Shown: positions 34,949 to 43,902 of the stretch, piece after piece
Numbering within the stretch: the first letter of the stretch is position 1
Layout: the number at the start of each line of letters is the position of its first letter
Source: JAVVHH01 sp965199585
GTDB lineage: Bacteria > Pseudomonadota > Alphaproteobacteria > Acetobacterales > Acetobacteraceae
Length of the DNA: 64,000 nt
Direction: 5' to 3'
Assembly: GCA_965199585.1 (NCBI GenBank)
Contig: CBDASI010000002.1
Coordinates: 3,100,001-3,164,000, forward strand
Program-made: the position numbers and the translations under genes
Notes under the pieces: model-generated
Told to the model about the DNA's origin: nothing
Database searches by the model: none
The model's input: only the letters and a program-made list of their open reading frames with translations

Positions 34949-35624
34949 TGGTGCGGGCGGCGTCGGCCGGGTCGGCGGCGCCGGTTATGGGGCGGCCTAC
35001 GACGAGGTAATCGGCGCCGCGCTCGATTGCCGCATCGGGCGTGGCAGCGCGCTTCTGATCGTGATGCTCGGCTCCCGCCAGGCGGATGCCGGGCGTGCCA
35101 ACCAGCAGATCGGCCCGGCCGGATCGCGCCCGGATCGCATCCGGATCGTCGGCGGCGGATGCGATCACGCCATCGCAGCCCGCGTCGGCCGCGGCGCGGA
35201 CGCGAAGGTCGACGATCTCCTGCAGCGGCCTATCGTAGCCCATCGCCCGCAGCGCCACGTCGTCCTGGCTGGTAAGCACAGAGATGGCGAACACCTTCAG
35301 CGCACTCGTGCCGCGCCCCTCCACCGCCGCCTGCAGCATGTCGGGGTCGCCATGCACGGTCACGATCGAGACGCCCCGCGCCGCCGCAGCCGCGACGCCG
35401 CGCCGCACGGTCTCGCCGATGTCGTACATCTTATAGTCGAGGAACACCTGCTTGCCGGCCGTCGTTAGCTCGTCGATCAGCCCGTCCACGCCGCGCTGGA
35501 AGAACAGCCACATGCCGATCTTGTAGAACGACACGCTGTCGCCCAACCGCGTCACGAGCGCGCGCGCCTCGTCGAGCGTTGGCACGTCGAGTGCCACGAT
35601 CAGCCGTTCGGATACATCGCTCAC
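34896..35624 (-). CDS. pyrF: Orotidine 5'-phosphate decarboxylase
   Basis: The last enzyme of de novo UMP synthesis. The 242 residues form a TIM barrel with LIVALDVPTLDEA, SFYKIGMWLF, and the catalytic DYKMYDIGETV motif (Asp-x-Lys-x-x-Asp). LVGTPGIRL and DYLVVGRPITGAADP bind the phosphate. The C-terminal tail (RRSPAAA) is encoded where the retropepsin gene ends on the opposite strand. Its start overlaps the isovaleryl-CoA dehydrogenase stop by four bases, so this housekeeping gene rides on a catabolic transcript. Confidence 0.95.
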   Translation of the reverse strand: MSDVSERLIVALDVPTLDEARALVTRLGDSVSFYKIGMWLFFQRGVDGLIDELTTAGKQVFLDYKMYDIGETVRRGVAAAAARGVSIVTVHGDPDMLQAAVEGRGTSALKVFAISVLTSQDDVALRAMGYDRPLQEIVDLRVRAAADAGCDGVIASAADDPDAIRARSGRADLLVGTPGIRLAGAEHHDQKRAATPDAAIERGADYLVVGRPITGAADPADAARTIIGLMRQGQARRSPAAA

Positions 35625-36802
35625 GCCGTCTCCCTGAACAATTCACGCCCGATCAGCATCCGCCGGATCTCGCTGGTCCCGGCGCCGATCTCATACAGCT
35701 TGGCGTCGCGCAAGAGCCGGCCGGTCGGATAGTCGTTGATGTAGCCGTTGCCGCCCAGCACTTGGATCGCTTCCAGTGCCATCCAGGTCGCCTTCTCGGC
35801 CGCGAACAGGATCGCCCCGGCGGCGTCCCTGCGGCTGGTCTCGCCGCGGTCGCAAGCCTTCGCAACCGCATACACATAGGACCGGGTGGCGTTGAGCGTG
35901 ACATACATGTCCGCCACCTTGCCCTGGATCAACTGGAACTCGCCGATCGCCTGGCCGAACTGCTTCCGCTCGTGAATGTAGGGGATCACGATGTCGAGGC
36001 AGGCCTGCATGATGCCGATCGGCCCGGCCGCCAGCACCGCGCGCTCGTAATCCAGCCCGCTCATCAGCACGTTGACGCCGCCGCCGACGGCGCCGAGCAC
36101 GTTCTCCTCCGGCACCTCGCAATCCACGAATACTAACTCGCCAGTGTTCGACCCACGCATCCCGAGCTTGTCCAGCTTCTGCGCGCAGCTGAACCCGGCC
36201 ATCCCCTTCTCGATCAGGAACGCCGTAATCCCGTGCGACCCGGCCCCGGGATCGGTCTTGGCATACACCACCAGCGCGTCGGCATCCGGCCCGTTGGTGA
36301 TCCACATCTTGCTGCCGTTCAACACGTAACGGTCGCCGCGCTTCTCCGCCCGTGTCCGCATGCCCACAACGTCCGACCCGGCGCCGCTCTCGCTCATCGC
36401 CAGCGCACCCACGAACTCGCCGCTGATCAACTTCGGCAGGAAGCGCTGCTTCTGCTCCTCGTTGCCGTTTCGGTAGATCTGGTTGACGCAGAGATTGCTG
36501 TGCGCGCCGTAGGACAATCCCACGCTGGCGCTCGCCCGGCTGATCTCCTCGAGCGTCACGCAATGCTCGAGATAGCCCATGCCCGCGCCGCCATATTCCT
36601 CGCCCGCGGTGATCCCGAGCACGCCGAGGGTGCCCATCTTGCGCCAGAGGTCGGCGGGGAAGTCGTTGACGCGATCGATCTCGGCGGCACGCGGCGCGAT
36701 CTCGTCATGCGCGAACGCCTCCACGCTGGCGCGCAGCATGTCCGCGGTCTCGCCAAGCTCGAAGTTCAGCGTCGACGGCCTGTTCGAAAGGGATGCAGAC
36801 AC
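35621..36802 (-). CDS. ivd: Isovaleryl-CoA dehydrogenase
   Basis: A 393-residue acyl-CoA dehydrogenase for leucine breakdown (isovaleryl-CoA to 3-methylcrotonyl-CoA). The catalytic Glu sits at position 253 in GLDYERAVLAAGP, and the usual C-terminal site reads YEIGAGTSEIRR without Glu; this shifted base is diagnostic of isovaleryl-CoA dehydrogenase. Start is a GTG at 36802 with AAGGAA eight bases before it. The methylcrotonyl-CoA carboxylase genes that often follow are absent; pyrF follows instead. Divergent from the acyl-CoA ligase. Confidence 0.93.
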   Translation of the reverse strand: MSASLSNRPSTLNFELGETADMLRASVEAFAHDEIAPRAAEIDRVNDFPADLWRKMGTLGVLGITAGEEYGGAGMGYLEHCVTLEEISRASASVGLSYGAHSNLCVNQIYRNGNEEQKQRFLPKLISGEFVGALAMSESGAGSDVVGMRTRAEKRGDRYVLNGSKMWITNGPDADALVVYAKTDPGAGSHGITAFLIEKGMAGFSCAQKLDKLGMRGSNTGELVFVDCEVPEENVLGAVGGGVNVLMSGLDYERAVLAAGPIGIMQACLDIVIPYIHERKQFGQAIGEFQLIQGKVADMYVTLNATRSYVYAVAKACDRGETSRRDAAGAILFAAEKATWMALEAIQVLGGNGYINDYPTGRLLRDAKLYEIGAGTSEIRRMLIGRELFRETA

Positions 36803-36854
36803 GGGCGATTTCCTTCTCTAATTCTTATCCAACCATATAGGTCCGTGAGCGGGA

Positions 36855-38543
36855 ATGAGCATCGGTGCGGCCATCAGTTACGTGCATGGTGCCGTCGACA
36901 CGCCGCTGCGGGGCGAGACAATCGGCCAGAATTTGGACCGCACTGCCGCCCGCGTGCCGGACACCGAGGCCCTCGTGGTCCGCAGCCAGGGCGTTCGGTG
37001 GACCTACCGCGACCTGGTAGAGAAGGCCGACGCGTTCGCCGCTGGCTTGCTGGCGCTGGGGATCGGGCGCGGCGATCGGGTGGCGATCTGGTCGCTCAAC
37101 AACGCCGAGTGGGTGGTGGTGCAATTCGCCACCGCCAAGGCCGGCATCATCCTCGTCAACATCAATCCGGCCTATCGGGTGCACGAGCTAGAATTCGCCC
37201 TCAACAAGGTGAGTTGCACCGCGCTGATCAACGCGACCCGGTTCAAGACGAGCGATTACATCGGCCTGTTGACGACGCTGGCGCCCGAGCTTCCCGCCAG
37301 CACGCCCGGCGCCCTGCACTCGGCGCGTCTGCCACATCTGCGCACCGTCATCCAGATCGGCGGCAGCAGCCCGGGCACCTACGCCTTCGAGGACGTGTCG
37401 GGACACGCCACCGACCAACACCGCGCCGCCCTCGCCGCCTTGCAGCCGACGCTGCAGTTCGACGACGTGGTCAACATCCAGTTCACGTCGGGCACCACCG
37501 GCAGCCCCAAAGGCGCCGCGCTGACGCATCACAACATCCTCAACAACGGCTTCTTCATCGGCGAGGCGATGCGGCTGACCGAAGCCGATCGGATCTGCAT
37601 CCCGGTGCCGCTGTATCACTGCTTCGGCATGGTGCTCGGCAACCTCGCTTGCACGACCCACGGTGCGACCATGGTCTATCCCGGGGAGGGATTCGACCCC
37701 TTGGCGACGCTGCAGACCGTCGCCGAGGAGCGCTGCACCGGGCTGCACGGCGTGCCGACCATGTTCATCGCCGAGCTTGAGCACCCGGATTTCGACAGCT
37801 TCGACCTGACACACTTGCGGACCGGCATCATGGCCGGGTCGCCCTGCCCGATCGAGGTGATGCGCCGTACTGTCGACCGCATGAACCTGCGCGAGATCAC
37901 CATCGCCTACGGCATGACGGAGACTAGCCCGGTGAGCTTCCAGAGCTCGACCACGGACCCGATCGAGCGCCGTGTCAGCACCGTCGGGCGAGTGCATCCT
38001 CATGTGGAGGTCAAGATCATCGACGTCGAGGGCCGCATCGTCCCGCGCGGCGTCACCGGCGAGCTGTGCACCCGCGGCTACCCGGTGATGTCCGGCTACT
38101 GGGAGGACGAGGCGCGCACCCGCACCGTGATCGACGCCGCCCGATGGATGCATACCGGCGACCTCGCGGTCATCGACGAGGACGGATTCTGCACGATTGT
38201 CGGCCGCATCAAGGACTTGGTCATCCGCGGCGGCGAGAACGTCTATCCGCGCGAGGTGGAGGAGTTCCTCTACGCACATCCCGCCATTCTCGACATCCAG
38301 GTGTTCGGCGTGCCGGACGAGCGCTATGGCGAGGAGATCTGCGCCTGGGTGCGCCTGCGGCCCGGCGCCGCACTCACCGAGGCCGAATTGCAAGCTTATT
38401 GCCGCGGGCAGATCGCCCACCAGAAAATCCCGCGCTACGTCCGCTTCGTCGACGAGTTCCCGATGACGGTCACGGGCAAGATGCAGAAGTTCATCATGCG
38501 CGAAACGATGGAGCGTGAACTCGGGCTGAGTGCGACAGCCTAA
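36855..38543 (+). CDS. Fatty-acyl-CoA synthetase (AMP-binding)
   Basis: A 562-residue adenylate-forming enzyme that activates a carboxylic acid to its CoA thioester. The AMP loop is FTSGTTGSPKGAALTHHN near residue 210. YGMTETSP near 352, WMHTGDLAVID and GRIKDLVIRGGENVYPREVE (hinge) follow. The C-terminal catalytic Lys is in TVTGKMQKF. The pattern is that of medium-chain or short-chain acyl-CoA ligases. The substrate cannot be read. It faces ivd across 52 bases, so the two share a regulatory gap and may serve the same acyl-CoA pathway. Confidence 0.92.
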   Translation: MSIGAAISYVHGAVDTPLRGETIGQNLDRTAARVPDTEALVVRSQGVRWTYRDLVEKADAFAAGLLALGIGRGDRVAIWSLNNAEWVVVQFATAKAGIILVNINPAYRVHELEFALNKVSCTALINATRFKTSDYIGLLTTLAPELPASTPGALHSARLPHLRTVIQIGGSSPGTYAFEDVSGHATDQHRAALAALQPTLQFDDVVNIQFTSGTTGSPKGAALTHHNILNNGFFIGEAMRLTEADRICIPVPLYHCFGMVLGNLACTTHGATMVYPGEGFDPLATLQTVAEERCTGLHGVPTMFIAELEHPDFDSFDLTHLRTGIMAGSPCPIEVMRRTVDRMNLREITIAYGMTETSPVSFQSSTTDPIERRVSTVGRVHPHVEVKIIDVEGRIVPRGVTGELCTRGYPVMSGYWEDEARTRTVIDAARWMHTGDLAVIDEDGFCTIVGRIKDLVIRGGENVYPREVEEFLYAHPAILDIQVFGVPDERYGEEICAWVRLRPGAALTEAELQAYCRGQIAHQKIPRYVRFVDEFPMTVTGKMQKFIMRETMERELGLSATA

Positions 38544-38609
38544 AGGAATGATGATGCGCGCGTTTACGAGATAGTTGCATCCTATGTTCGATTTCGGCAA
38601 AACGGGAGC

Positions 38610-39161
38610 ATGCCGAGCTTCACAAAGCTGGTTCCGGATGGCGACAATCGGCCGCGCGACGTGTGCGACACGTGCGGTTATGTCGCTTACGACAATCCCA
38701 AGATCGTCGTCGGTGCCGTCATCGCCGTCGGGGACAGCATCCTGCTGTGCCGCCGCGCCATCGAACCGCGACTCGGGTTCTGGACCGTTCCGGCCGGCTA
38801 CCTCGAGCATGGCGAGACGCTGGTCGAAGGTGCCGCGCGGGAAGCGTTCGAAGAAGCCGGGGCGGCCATCGAGTCCGATGGCGTGCTGGCCCTCTACAAC
38901 ATCAGCCGGATCGGGCAGGTCCAGGTCATGTTCCGCGCTAGGTTCGCCGGCGCCGTCGAGTTCGCGCCAGGGATCGAGAGCCTGGATGTCCGCCTGTTCG
39001 CCTGGGACGAGATCCCGTGGGGTGAGTTGGCATTCCCTTCCGTTCGCTGGGCGCTCGATGCTTGGCGCGAGGCGGGCGATGCCCCGCTCGGGCCGCCGGC
39101 GGGCAACCCCGCTAGCGACGAGCGCGGCACCCATCGCCTAATGACAGAGGTGACCGCATGA
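38610..39161 (+). CDS. NUDIX hydrolase
   Basis: A 183-residue NUDIX enzyme. The box G-x5-E-x7-REUxEExGU is complete at about residues 65-87 (GYLEHGETLVEG, then AAREAFEEAGA). The N-terminus has one CxxC pair (VCDTCGYVAYDNPK), the second half of the zinc ribbon seen in many relatives; the first Cys pair is missing. These enzymes hydrolyse nucleoside diphosphate derivatives such as NADH or ADP-ribose. The exact substrate is unknown. An ATGA overlap links it to the next gene. Confidence 0.88.
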   Translation: MPSFTKLVPDGDNRPRDVCDTCGYVAYDNPKIVVGAVIAVGDSILLCRRAIEPRLGFWTVPAGYLEHGETLVEGAAREAFEEAGAAIESDGVLALYNISRIGQVQVMFRARFAGAVEFAPGIESLDVRLFAWDEIPWGELAFPSVRWALDAWREAGDAPLGPPAGNPASDERGTHRLMTEVTA

Positions 39162-39508
39162 AGTCCGTCTGCTTGGCCGTCCTGGCTATTCCGCTCATCG
39201 CTGCCGCGCCGTTGCAGCCGCCGCTGGCGCTGGCAGTTCCGTCCGAGGGAGGCTTCTCGCTCGGCGCCCCGGCATTGCCGCGCGGTAACCCGTCGTTCCA
39301 GCCTGCGCCGCTTCCCAACCGCGATCTCTCGACGCCGCAAGGTGCCCGCGCCAGTACTGACCCGACACTGGCACCGACGCTATTCACCACACGCACGCAG
39401 TTTCGCGGTGATGGCTTCTCACAAGGCTCGACCGCGCAGGGCGATCAGGAGCACAAAATCCGACCCGGCGCCGGGATCAGTCTACACATGCCGTTGACCG
39501 GTCAGTAG
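39158..39508 (+). CDS. Small Pro-rich exported protein of unknown function
   Basis: A 116-residue protein with a signal peptide (MKSVCLAVLAIPLIAAAP). The mature part is rich in Pro, Gly, Thr and Ser without Cys and looks unstructured (LGAPALPRGNPSFQPAPLPN, then RTQFRGDGFSQGS). I recognise no family. It overlaps the NUDIX stop by four bases, which supports that it is translated. Periplasmic or secreted location is inferred. Confidence 0.65.
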   Translation: MKSVCLAVLAIPLIAAAPLQPPLALAVPSEGGFSLGAPALPRGNPSFQPAPLPNRDLSTPQGARASTDPTLAPTLFTTRTQFRGDGFSQGSTAQGDQEHKIRPGAGISLHMPLTGQ

Positions 39509-39552
39509 CCGCGTCACGACGCCTCTTGGCAACCCGACCGGCCCACGCCACT

Positions 39553-39570
39553 TTCCAGCTATAGTTGGAA
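39553..39570. promoter_or_regulatory. Near-perfect 18-base palindrome ahead of a 44-codon ORF
   Basis: TTCCAGCTATAGTTGGAA differs from its reverse complement at one pair only. Its right end overlaps the GGAAGG ribosome site (39567-39572) of the ORF at 39580. It could be an operator or an RNA hairpin that hides the ribosome site. Confidence 0.4.
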
Positions 39571-39579
39571 GGTCGGGAC

Positions 39580-39714
39580 ATGCGGGCTCAACAGCGTCAG
39601 AGGCGTTACCAAGCAGCGGCGCAAGCTAAAGCGGTTGACCTAGCGTCTATCGCCATCACCACGGGGCTCGGCCTCTTGGGCGTGATTGCCGGCCTCGCCT
39701 CCCTCCTTCACTAG
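39580..39714 (+). CDS. Putative 44-residue membrane miniprotein
   Basis: MRAQQRQRRYQAAAQAK is followed by one hydrophobic helix (LASIAITTGLGLLGVIAGLASLL) and ends in His. A GGAAGG site lies seven bases before the ATG. A basic N-terminus plus a single helix is the plan of many bacterial membrane miniproteins. The stop overlaps the ftsY stop on the other strand by four bases (39711-39714). I recognise no family, and it could be a chance ORF. Confidence 0.5.
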   Translation: MRAQQRQRRYQAAAQAKAVDLASIAITTGLGLLGVIAGLASLLH

Positions 39715-40637
39715 GCTACGTCGGCGCCCACTAGGCCGCGGGCGAAGTCCATCGCCTCGAATGGTCGGAGGTCGTCGGCTTTCTCGCCGACCCCGACTGC
39801 ATGCATCGGCAGGGCGAACGCCTGGGCCAGCGCCACGACGATCCCGCCTCGTGCGCTGCCATCGAGCTTCGTCACGACTAGCCCCGTGACGTCGACCAGC
39901 TCCTTAAACACACGGACCTGTTCCATCGCGTTCTGACCGGTCGTCGCGTCGAGCACCAGCAGCGTTGAATGCGGAGCTGCCGGGTCGTGCTTCCGCATCA
40001 CGCGGATGATCTTGGCGAGCTCCTCCATCAGCGCGCCCTTGTTGTGCAACCGGCCCGCCGTGTCGATCAGCAGCACGTCGACCCCTTCCGCCTTGGCCCG
40101 CTTCAACGCGTCGAACGCCAGCCCGGCCGGGTCCGCGCCGGCGGCGCCGGAGATCACTGGCGCGCCGGTCCGCTCGCCCCACACTTGGAGTTGCTCGACC
40201 GCGGCGGCGCGGAACGTGTCACCAGCCACCAGCATCGGACGCATCCCGGCCTGGCGGTAGGATTGCGCCAGCTTGCCGATGGTCGTCGTCTTGCCAGTGC
40301 CGTTCACGCCCACCACCAGCACGACATGCGGCTTGAGCGTCCGGTCGATCTCGAGCGGCACCGCGACCGGGCCCAGCATCGTCGCGATCTCCTGGCTCAG
40401 TGCCTGCTTAATCTCGTCGTCGGTCACGTCCTGACCAAAGCGGGTGCGGCGAAATTCGGCGATGATCTGCGCCGCGGCGGCGGGGCCGAGATCGGCGGTG
40501 ATCAGCGTCTCTTCCAGCGCCGCCAGCGCCTCGTCGTCGAGACGCTTCTTGGTCAGCGCCGCGCTGATCCCGCCCGTCAGCTTCTGCGTGCTGCGGCTCA
40601 GGCCTTCCTTGAGCCGCGAGAAGAACCCCAATGCCAT
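39711..40637 (-). CDS. ftsY: Signal recognition particle receptor FtsY
   Basis: The 308-residue SRP receptor GTPase that targets ribosomes to the inner membrane. The NG domain is complete: GVNGTGKTTTIGKLA (P-loop), the DTFRAAAVEQL block, DTAGRLHNK and TKLDGSARGG. The acidic A domain is short or absent, and the protein starts directly with MALGFFSRLKEGLSRS, as in other Alphaproteobacteria. The ATG overlaps the mtaB stop by one base. The open frame to 41183 is a shadow of mtaB. Confidence 0.96.
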   Translation of the reverse strand: MALGFFSRLKEGLSRSTQKLTGGISAALTKKRLDDEALAALEETLITADLGPAAAAQIIAEFRRTRFGQDVTDDEIKQALSQEIATMLGPVAVPLEIDRTLKPHVVLVVGVNGTGKTTTIGKLAQSYRQAGMRPMLVAGDTFRAAAVEQLQVWGERTGAPVISGAAGADPAGLAFDALKRAKAEGVDVLLIDTAGRLHNKGALMEELAKIIRVMRKHDPAAPHSTLLVLDATTGQNAMEQVRVFKELVDVTGLVVTKLDGSARGGIVVALAQAFALPMHAVGVGEKADDLRPFEAMDFARGLVGADVA

Positions 40638-41851
40638 CAGCCCGCCTCTACCCCGTCCGCCGACGCTGCCGACACCGTCAAGGCAATCAGCGCACCGACG
40701 TCGTGGCCGCCGCCGAACTTGACCTTGGTGAAATGCTCGCTGTGCCCGACCTCGCCGCGCTCGACGACGACGCGGATCGTGCGGCCGATCTGATACGCGT
40801 GGAACGCTGCGGCCGCTACCCTGCCCTGCTGGCGCAACGCCTCGGCGCGCGCGCGCCGTACCGGCACGGGGACCATCGGCATCCGCGCCGCCGGCGTGCC
40901 GGGCCGGTCGCTGTAAGGGAACACGTGCACGTAAGGGATCGCTGCCTCGCCCATCGCGTCGAGCGTCTCGCGCTGGTGCGCCTCCGTCTCGGTCGGGAAC
41001 CCGGCGATGAGATCCGCCCCGATCGCGATTCCGGGCCGCAGCCGGCGCGCGCGCTCGATCACGCCGAGGGCCTCGGCGCGCGAATGTCGCCGCCGCATGC
41101 GCTTGAGGATCAGGTCGGCGCCGGCCTGCAGCGAGAGGTGCAGATGCGGCATCAGCCGCTCCTCCTCGGCGAACGCACGCCACAGCGCCGGGTCGATGGC
41201 GGCCGGGTCGAGCGAGGAGAGGCGTAGGCGCGGCAGCGCCGGCACCTCGCGCAGGATCGTGCGCACCAGCTCGCCCAAGCCGGACTCGCTACTCCGGTAG
41301 CTCGCCAGGTCCACCCCGGTCAGCACCACCTCGTTGATCCCGGCCTCGGCCAGCGCCCGCACCTGCATGACAGCGTCGGCGATCGGCACCGACCGGCTCG
41401 CGCCACGGCCCTGCGGGATGATGCAGAAGGTGCAGCGATGGTCGCAGCCCTGCTGCACGTCGATATAGGCCCGCGCCCGCCCGGCCAGCCCGCCGATCGG
41501 CCGCACGGCATGGGTCCGACGCGCTTGGATGTCGCCGACGATCCCCGGCGCGCCGGGCAGCCAGTTCGACGCCTCCAGCTTCTCCGCATTCCCCATGACC
41601 CGGTGTACGCCCGGCAGCGAAGCCCAGCGCGCCGGCTCGATCTGCGCCGCGCACCCGGTCACCACGATCTCCGCCCCCGGGCGCTCGCGGTGCACGCGGG
41701 CGATCGCCTTGCGGCACTGCCGCTCCGCTTCGGCGGTGACCGCGCAGGTGTTGACGATGACCGTCTCGGCGAGCCCGGCCGCATGCGAGCGGATGACCTC
41801 ACTCTCGAACGCGTTCAGCCGGCACCCGAAGGTGAGAATATCGACCGTCAC
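40637..41851 (-). CDS. mtaB: tRNA t6A37 methylthiotransferase MtaB
   Basis: A 404-residue radical-SAM enzyme that converts t6A37 to ms2t6A37 in tRNAs reading ANN codons. The N-terminal UPF0004 domain has three cysteines (FGCRLN, NTCAVT, TGCAAQ), and the radical-SAM motif is GCDHRCTFCIIP. A C-terminal TRAM-like region (GRTIRVVVERGE) is present. The GTG start overlaps the dapF stop by four bases. The order dapF-mtaB-ftsY is typical of Alphaproteobacteria. Confidence 0.94.
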   Translation of the reverse strand: MTVDILTFGCRLNAFESEVIRSHAAGLAETVIVNTCAVTAEAERQCRKAIARVHRERPGAEIVVTGCAAQIEPARWASLPGVHRVMGNAEKLEASNWLPGAPGIVGDIQARRTHAVRPIGGLAGRARAYIDVQQGCDHRCTFCIIPQGRGASRSVPIADAVMQVRALAEAGINEVVLTGVDLASYRSSESGLGELVRTILREVPALPRLRLSSLDPAAIDPALWRAFAEEERLMPHLHLSLQAGADLILKRMRRRHSRAEALGVIERARRLRPGIAIGADLIAGFPTETEAHQRETLDAMGEAAIPYVHVFPYSDRPGTPAARMPMVPVPVRRARAEALRQQGRVAAAAFHAYQIGRTIRVVVERGEVGHSEHFTKVKFGGGHDVGALIALTVSAASADGVEAG

Positions 41852-42651
41852 GCCTCGATCTCGCCGCGGAAACTAGTCGCCACCGGCCCGGTCATCAGCA
41901 CCCGGCCTGCTTCGGTGAGGTCGATCTCGAGCGTGCCGCCATCCATCTCGATGGCGACATGCCGCTCGACCAGGCCGCGCCGATGCGCGTTGACCGCCGC
42001 CGCGCACGCTCCGGAGCCGCAGGCGAGCGTCATCCCGGCCCCCCGCTCCCACACGCGCAGCCGCATGTGCCGCGGATCTACGATGTGCGCATAGCCGACG
42101 TTAACCCGGTCGGGGAACAGCGGATGCCGCTCGAGCGCGGCACCCTCGCGCTCGACCCGGTCGGGATCGTCCACGAAGAAGGTGACGTGCGGGTTGCCCA
42201 TCGAGCAGGCCGCCGGGTCGCCGGGCATGGGAAGGTTCAGCGTGTCGGCGTCGTGCGCCAGCGGCACATCCGTCCATCCCAGCCGGGCCGCGCCCATGTC
42301 GACGCGGACGCGACCATCGGCCAACCGCTCGGCCGGCAGGTCTCCGGCGATGGTGCGGATCACCTGGTAAGGCCGGCCGTTCTGCTCGAACAGCAACTCC
42401 GCGACGCAGCGCGTGGCGTTGCCGCAGGCGCCGGCCTCGGAGCCGTCGGGATTGCGGATCCGCATCAGCAGGTCCGCATCGGTGCGCGGCGGCGGCGGAT
42501 GCAGCGTGATGAACTGGTCGCAGCCGATCCCGAGACGGCGGTCGGCCAGGCGACGGACTTGCTGAGGCGAGAGATCGACCGAGCTGGCGCGCTCGTCGAC
42601 GATCACGAAGTCGTTGCCGGCGCCGTGCATCTTGGTGAACTGAATCAGCAT
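41848..42651 (-). CDS. dapF: Diaminopimelate epimerase
   Basis: Converts LL- to meso-diaminopimelate for lysine and peptidoglycan. The 267 residues hold both catalytic cysteines, in GACGNATRC and in TLACGSGACAAA, and the N-terminal KMHGAGNDFVIVD motif. The ATG at 42651 gives MLIQFTKMHG. Another ATG at 42663 would add four residues, and no strong ribosome site decides between them. The longer frame to 42819 reads into the fasciclin promoter region and is rejected. Confidence 0.95.
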   Translation of the reverse strand: MLIQFTKMHGAGNDFVIVDERASSVDLSPQQVRRLADRRLGIGCDQFITLHPPPPRTDADLLMRIRNPDGSEAGACGNATRCVAELLFEQNGRPYQVIRTIAGDLPAERLADGRVRVDMGAARLGWTDVPLAHDADTLNLPMPGDPAACSMGNPHVTFFVDDPDRVEREGAALERHPLFPDRVNVGYAHIVDPRHMRLRVWERGAGMTLACGSGACAAAVNAHRRGLVERHVAIEMDGGTLEIDLTEAGRVLMTGPVATSFRGEIEA

Positions 42652-42685
42652 GCTGATCGTCATATAGGCGATCACGTTCGTCAAC

Positions 42686-42711
42686 GGAACGTCGCTCCAG
42701 CCACAACCGTC
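42686..42711 (+). promoter_or_regulatory. Possible ECF-type promoter ahead of the fasciclin gene
   Basis: GGAAC at 42686-42690 and CGTC at 42708-42711 are 17 bases apart, close to the GGAAC/CGTT pattern of several ECF sigma promoters. GGAACGT (42686-42692) and ACGTTCC (42712-42718) also form a perfect inverted repeat across the same interval. The fasciclin gene starts about 90 bases downstream. Confidence 0.4.
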
Positions 42712-42801
42712 ACGTTCCATCCGGTAGCAGTCACCTCGCTGAAACTTCGTCGTTCGATTTTCCGTAGCTCCGAACGCAACCTGTTTGCCTAGGAGAACAA
42801 G

Positions 42802-43287
42802 ATGTTCACCGATCAACAAACGACCTCGACCGAGTCCAAGACGATCGTCGAAACGGCGAGCGTCGGTGGCGATCTTTCCATTTTGGCCGCCGCTGTTCGC
42901 GCGGCCGAGCTGGTCGACACACTCGCCAGTCCCGGCCCGTTCACCCTGTTCGCCCCGAGCGACGCTGCATTTGGGAAACTGCCCAAGACGGAAGTCGACG
43001 GGCTATTCAAGCCGGAGAACAAGCGCCGGCTGACGTCGCTGATGGCGCATCACATCTTGGCCGGGCAACTCACGACGGCCGACCTGCGAGATCGGGCGCG
43101 CGCCACCGATGGTCATCTCACCCTGCGCACGGTGGACGGCGACACGATCGACATTAAGGATCGGGGCGATGCATTGCACATCGTCGACCGACATGGCGGC
43201 CAGGCGGTCGTCACCGTTTCGGACCTTTTACAGTCCAACGGTGTCATTCACGTCATGGACTCCGTTCTCGCGCCCTGCGATTGGTGA
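42802..43287 (+). CDS. Fasciclin-domain protein
   Basis: A 161-residue single FAS1 domain. The two conserved blocks are GPFTLFAPSDAAFGKLP near residue 45 and the H-box region HHILAGQL near 77, ending with NGVIHVMDSVLAP. There is no signal peptide and no membrane helix, although FAS1 proteins are usually exported or anchored and mediate adhesion; an internal N-terminus TDQQTTSTESK precedes the domain. AGGAGA lies a few bases before the ATG. It is followed by an ECF sigma factor and its anti-sigma factor, as for the SigK-regulated fasciclin proteins of mycobacteria. Confidence 0.85.
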   Translation: MFTDQQTTSTESKTIVETASVGGDLSILAAAVRAAELVDTLASPGPFTLFAPSDAAFGKLPKTEVDGLFKPENKRRLTSLMAHHILAGQLTTADLRDRARATDGHLTLRTVDGDTIDIKDRGDALHIVDRHGGQAVVTVSDLLQSNGVIHVMDSVLAPCDW

Positions 43288-43356
43288 CGCTCGGCCTCGT
43301 CGGCTACGCTCCCTCGCGCGGCGATCGGTGCAGGCTGGGGCCGTGGGGAAACGAGA

Positions 43357-43902
43357 GTGGCCATATCTTCGCCCGAGACCGCGACCGAACTCGCGGACCT
43401 GATCGCACGCATCACGACCGGCGACGAGGCTGCGTTTCAGCAGCTCTACAGCCGGACCTCCGCCAAGTTGTTCGGCGTGGTGCTGCGCATCGTCAAGGGG
43501 CGGGAGTTGGCTGACGAGGTGCTGCAGGACAGCTACCTGCGCATCTGGCAGAACGCCGGGCGTTACGAGCCCAAATCCGGGCGGCCCATGACGTGGATGA
43601 TCGCCATCGCCCGCTATGCGGCGATCGACGTCGTCCGCAAGCGTGTACATGAGTCCGCCCACGCCGCGACCGACGCGCCGGAGCCGTCCGCGGATCCCGA
43701 GCGTCAGATCGTGGTGCAGGACCTGCTGGGGCGCTGCCTAGGTAAATTGGCGGCTCCTCAGCTGGAATGCGTCGTCCTTGCCTATTGCAACGGTTACTCG
43801 CGCGAAGAATTGGCGCGGCATTTCAGTGCTCAAGTTCCAACCATAAAAACTTGGCTTCACCGAGCGCTGAACGCACTTCGAGCCTGTTTGGAAGCCGCAT
43901 GA
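43357..43902 (+). CDS. ECF sigma factor (RpoE/SigK-like)
   Basis: A 181-residue extracytoplasmic-function sigma factor. Region 2 covers about residues 25-95 (DEAAFQQLYSRTSAKLFGVV, ADEVLQDSYLRIWQNAGRYE, PMTWMIAIARYAAID) and region 4 covers about 120-178, with the helix-turn-helix NGYSREELARHFSAQVPTIK (in part) and TWLHRALNALR. Start is the GTG at 43357. It overlaps the anti-sigma gene by four bases, the usual coupling of such pairs. It probably controls the fasciclin gene and itself. Confidence 0.92.
   Translation: MAISSPETATELADLIARITTGDEAAFQQLYSRTSAKLFGVVLRIVKGRELADEVLQDSYLRIWQNAGRYEPKSGRPMTWMIAIARYAAIDVVRKRVHESAHAATDAPEPSADPERQIVVQDLLGRCLGKLAAPQLECVVLAYCNGYSREELARHFSAQVPTIKTWLHRALNALRACLEAA

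Noticed and set aside
37188..39134. 648-codon open frame on the minus strand over the acyl-CoA ligase and NUDIX genes
   Set aside because: It spans two genes with clear motifs on the plus strand; its own translation shows no family motif.
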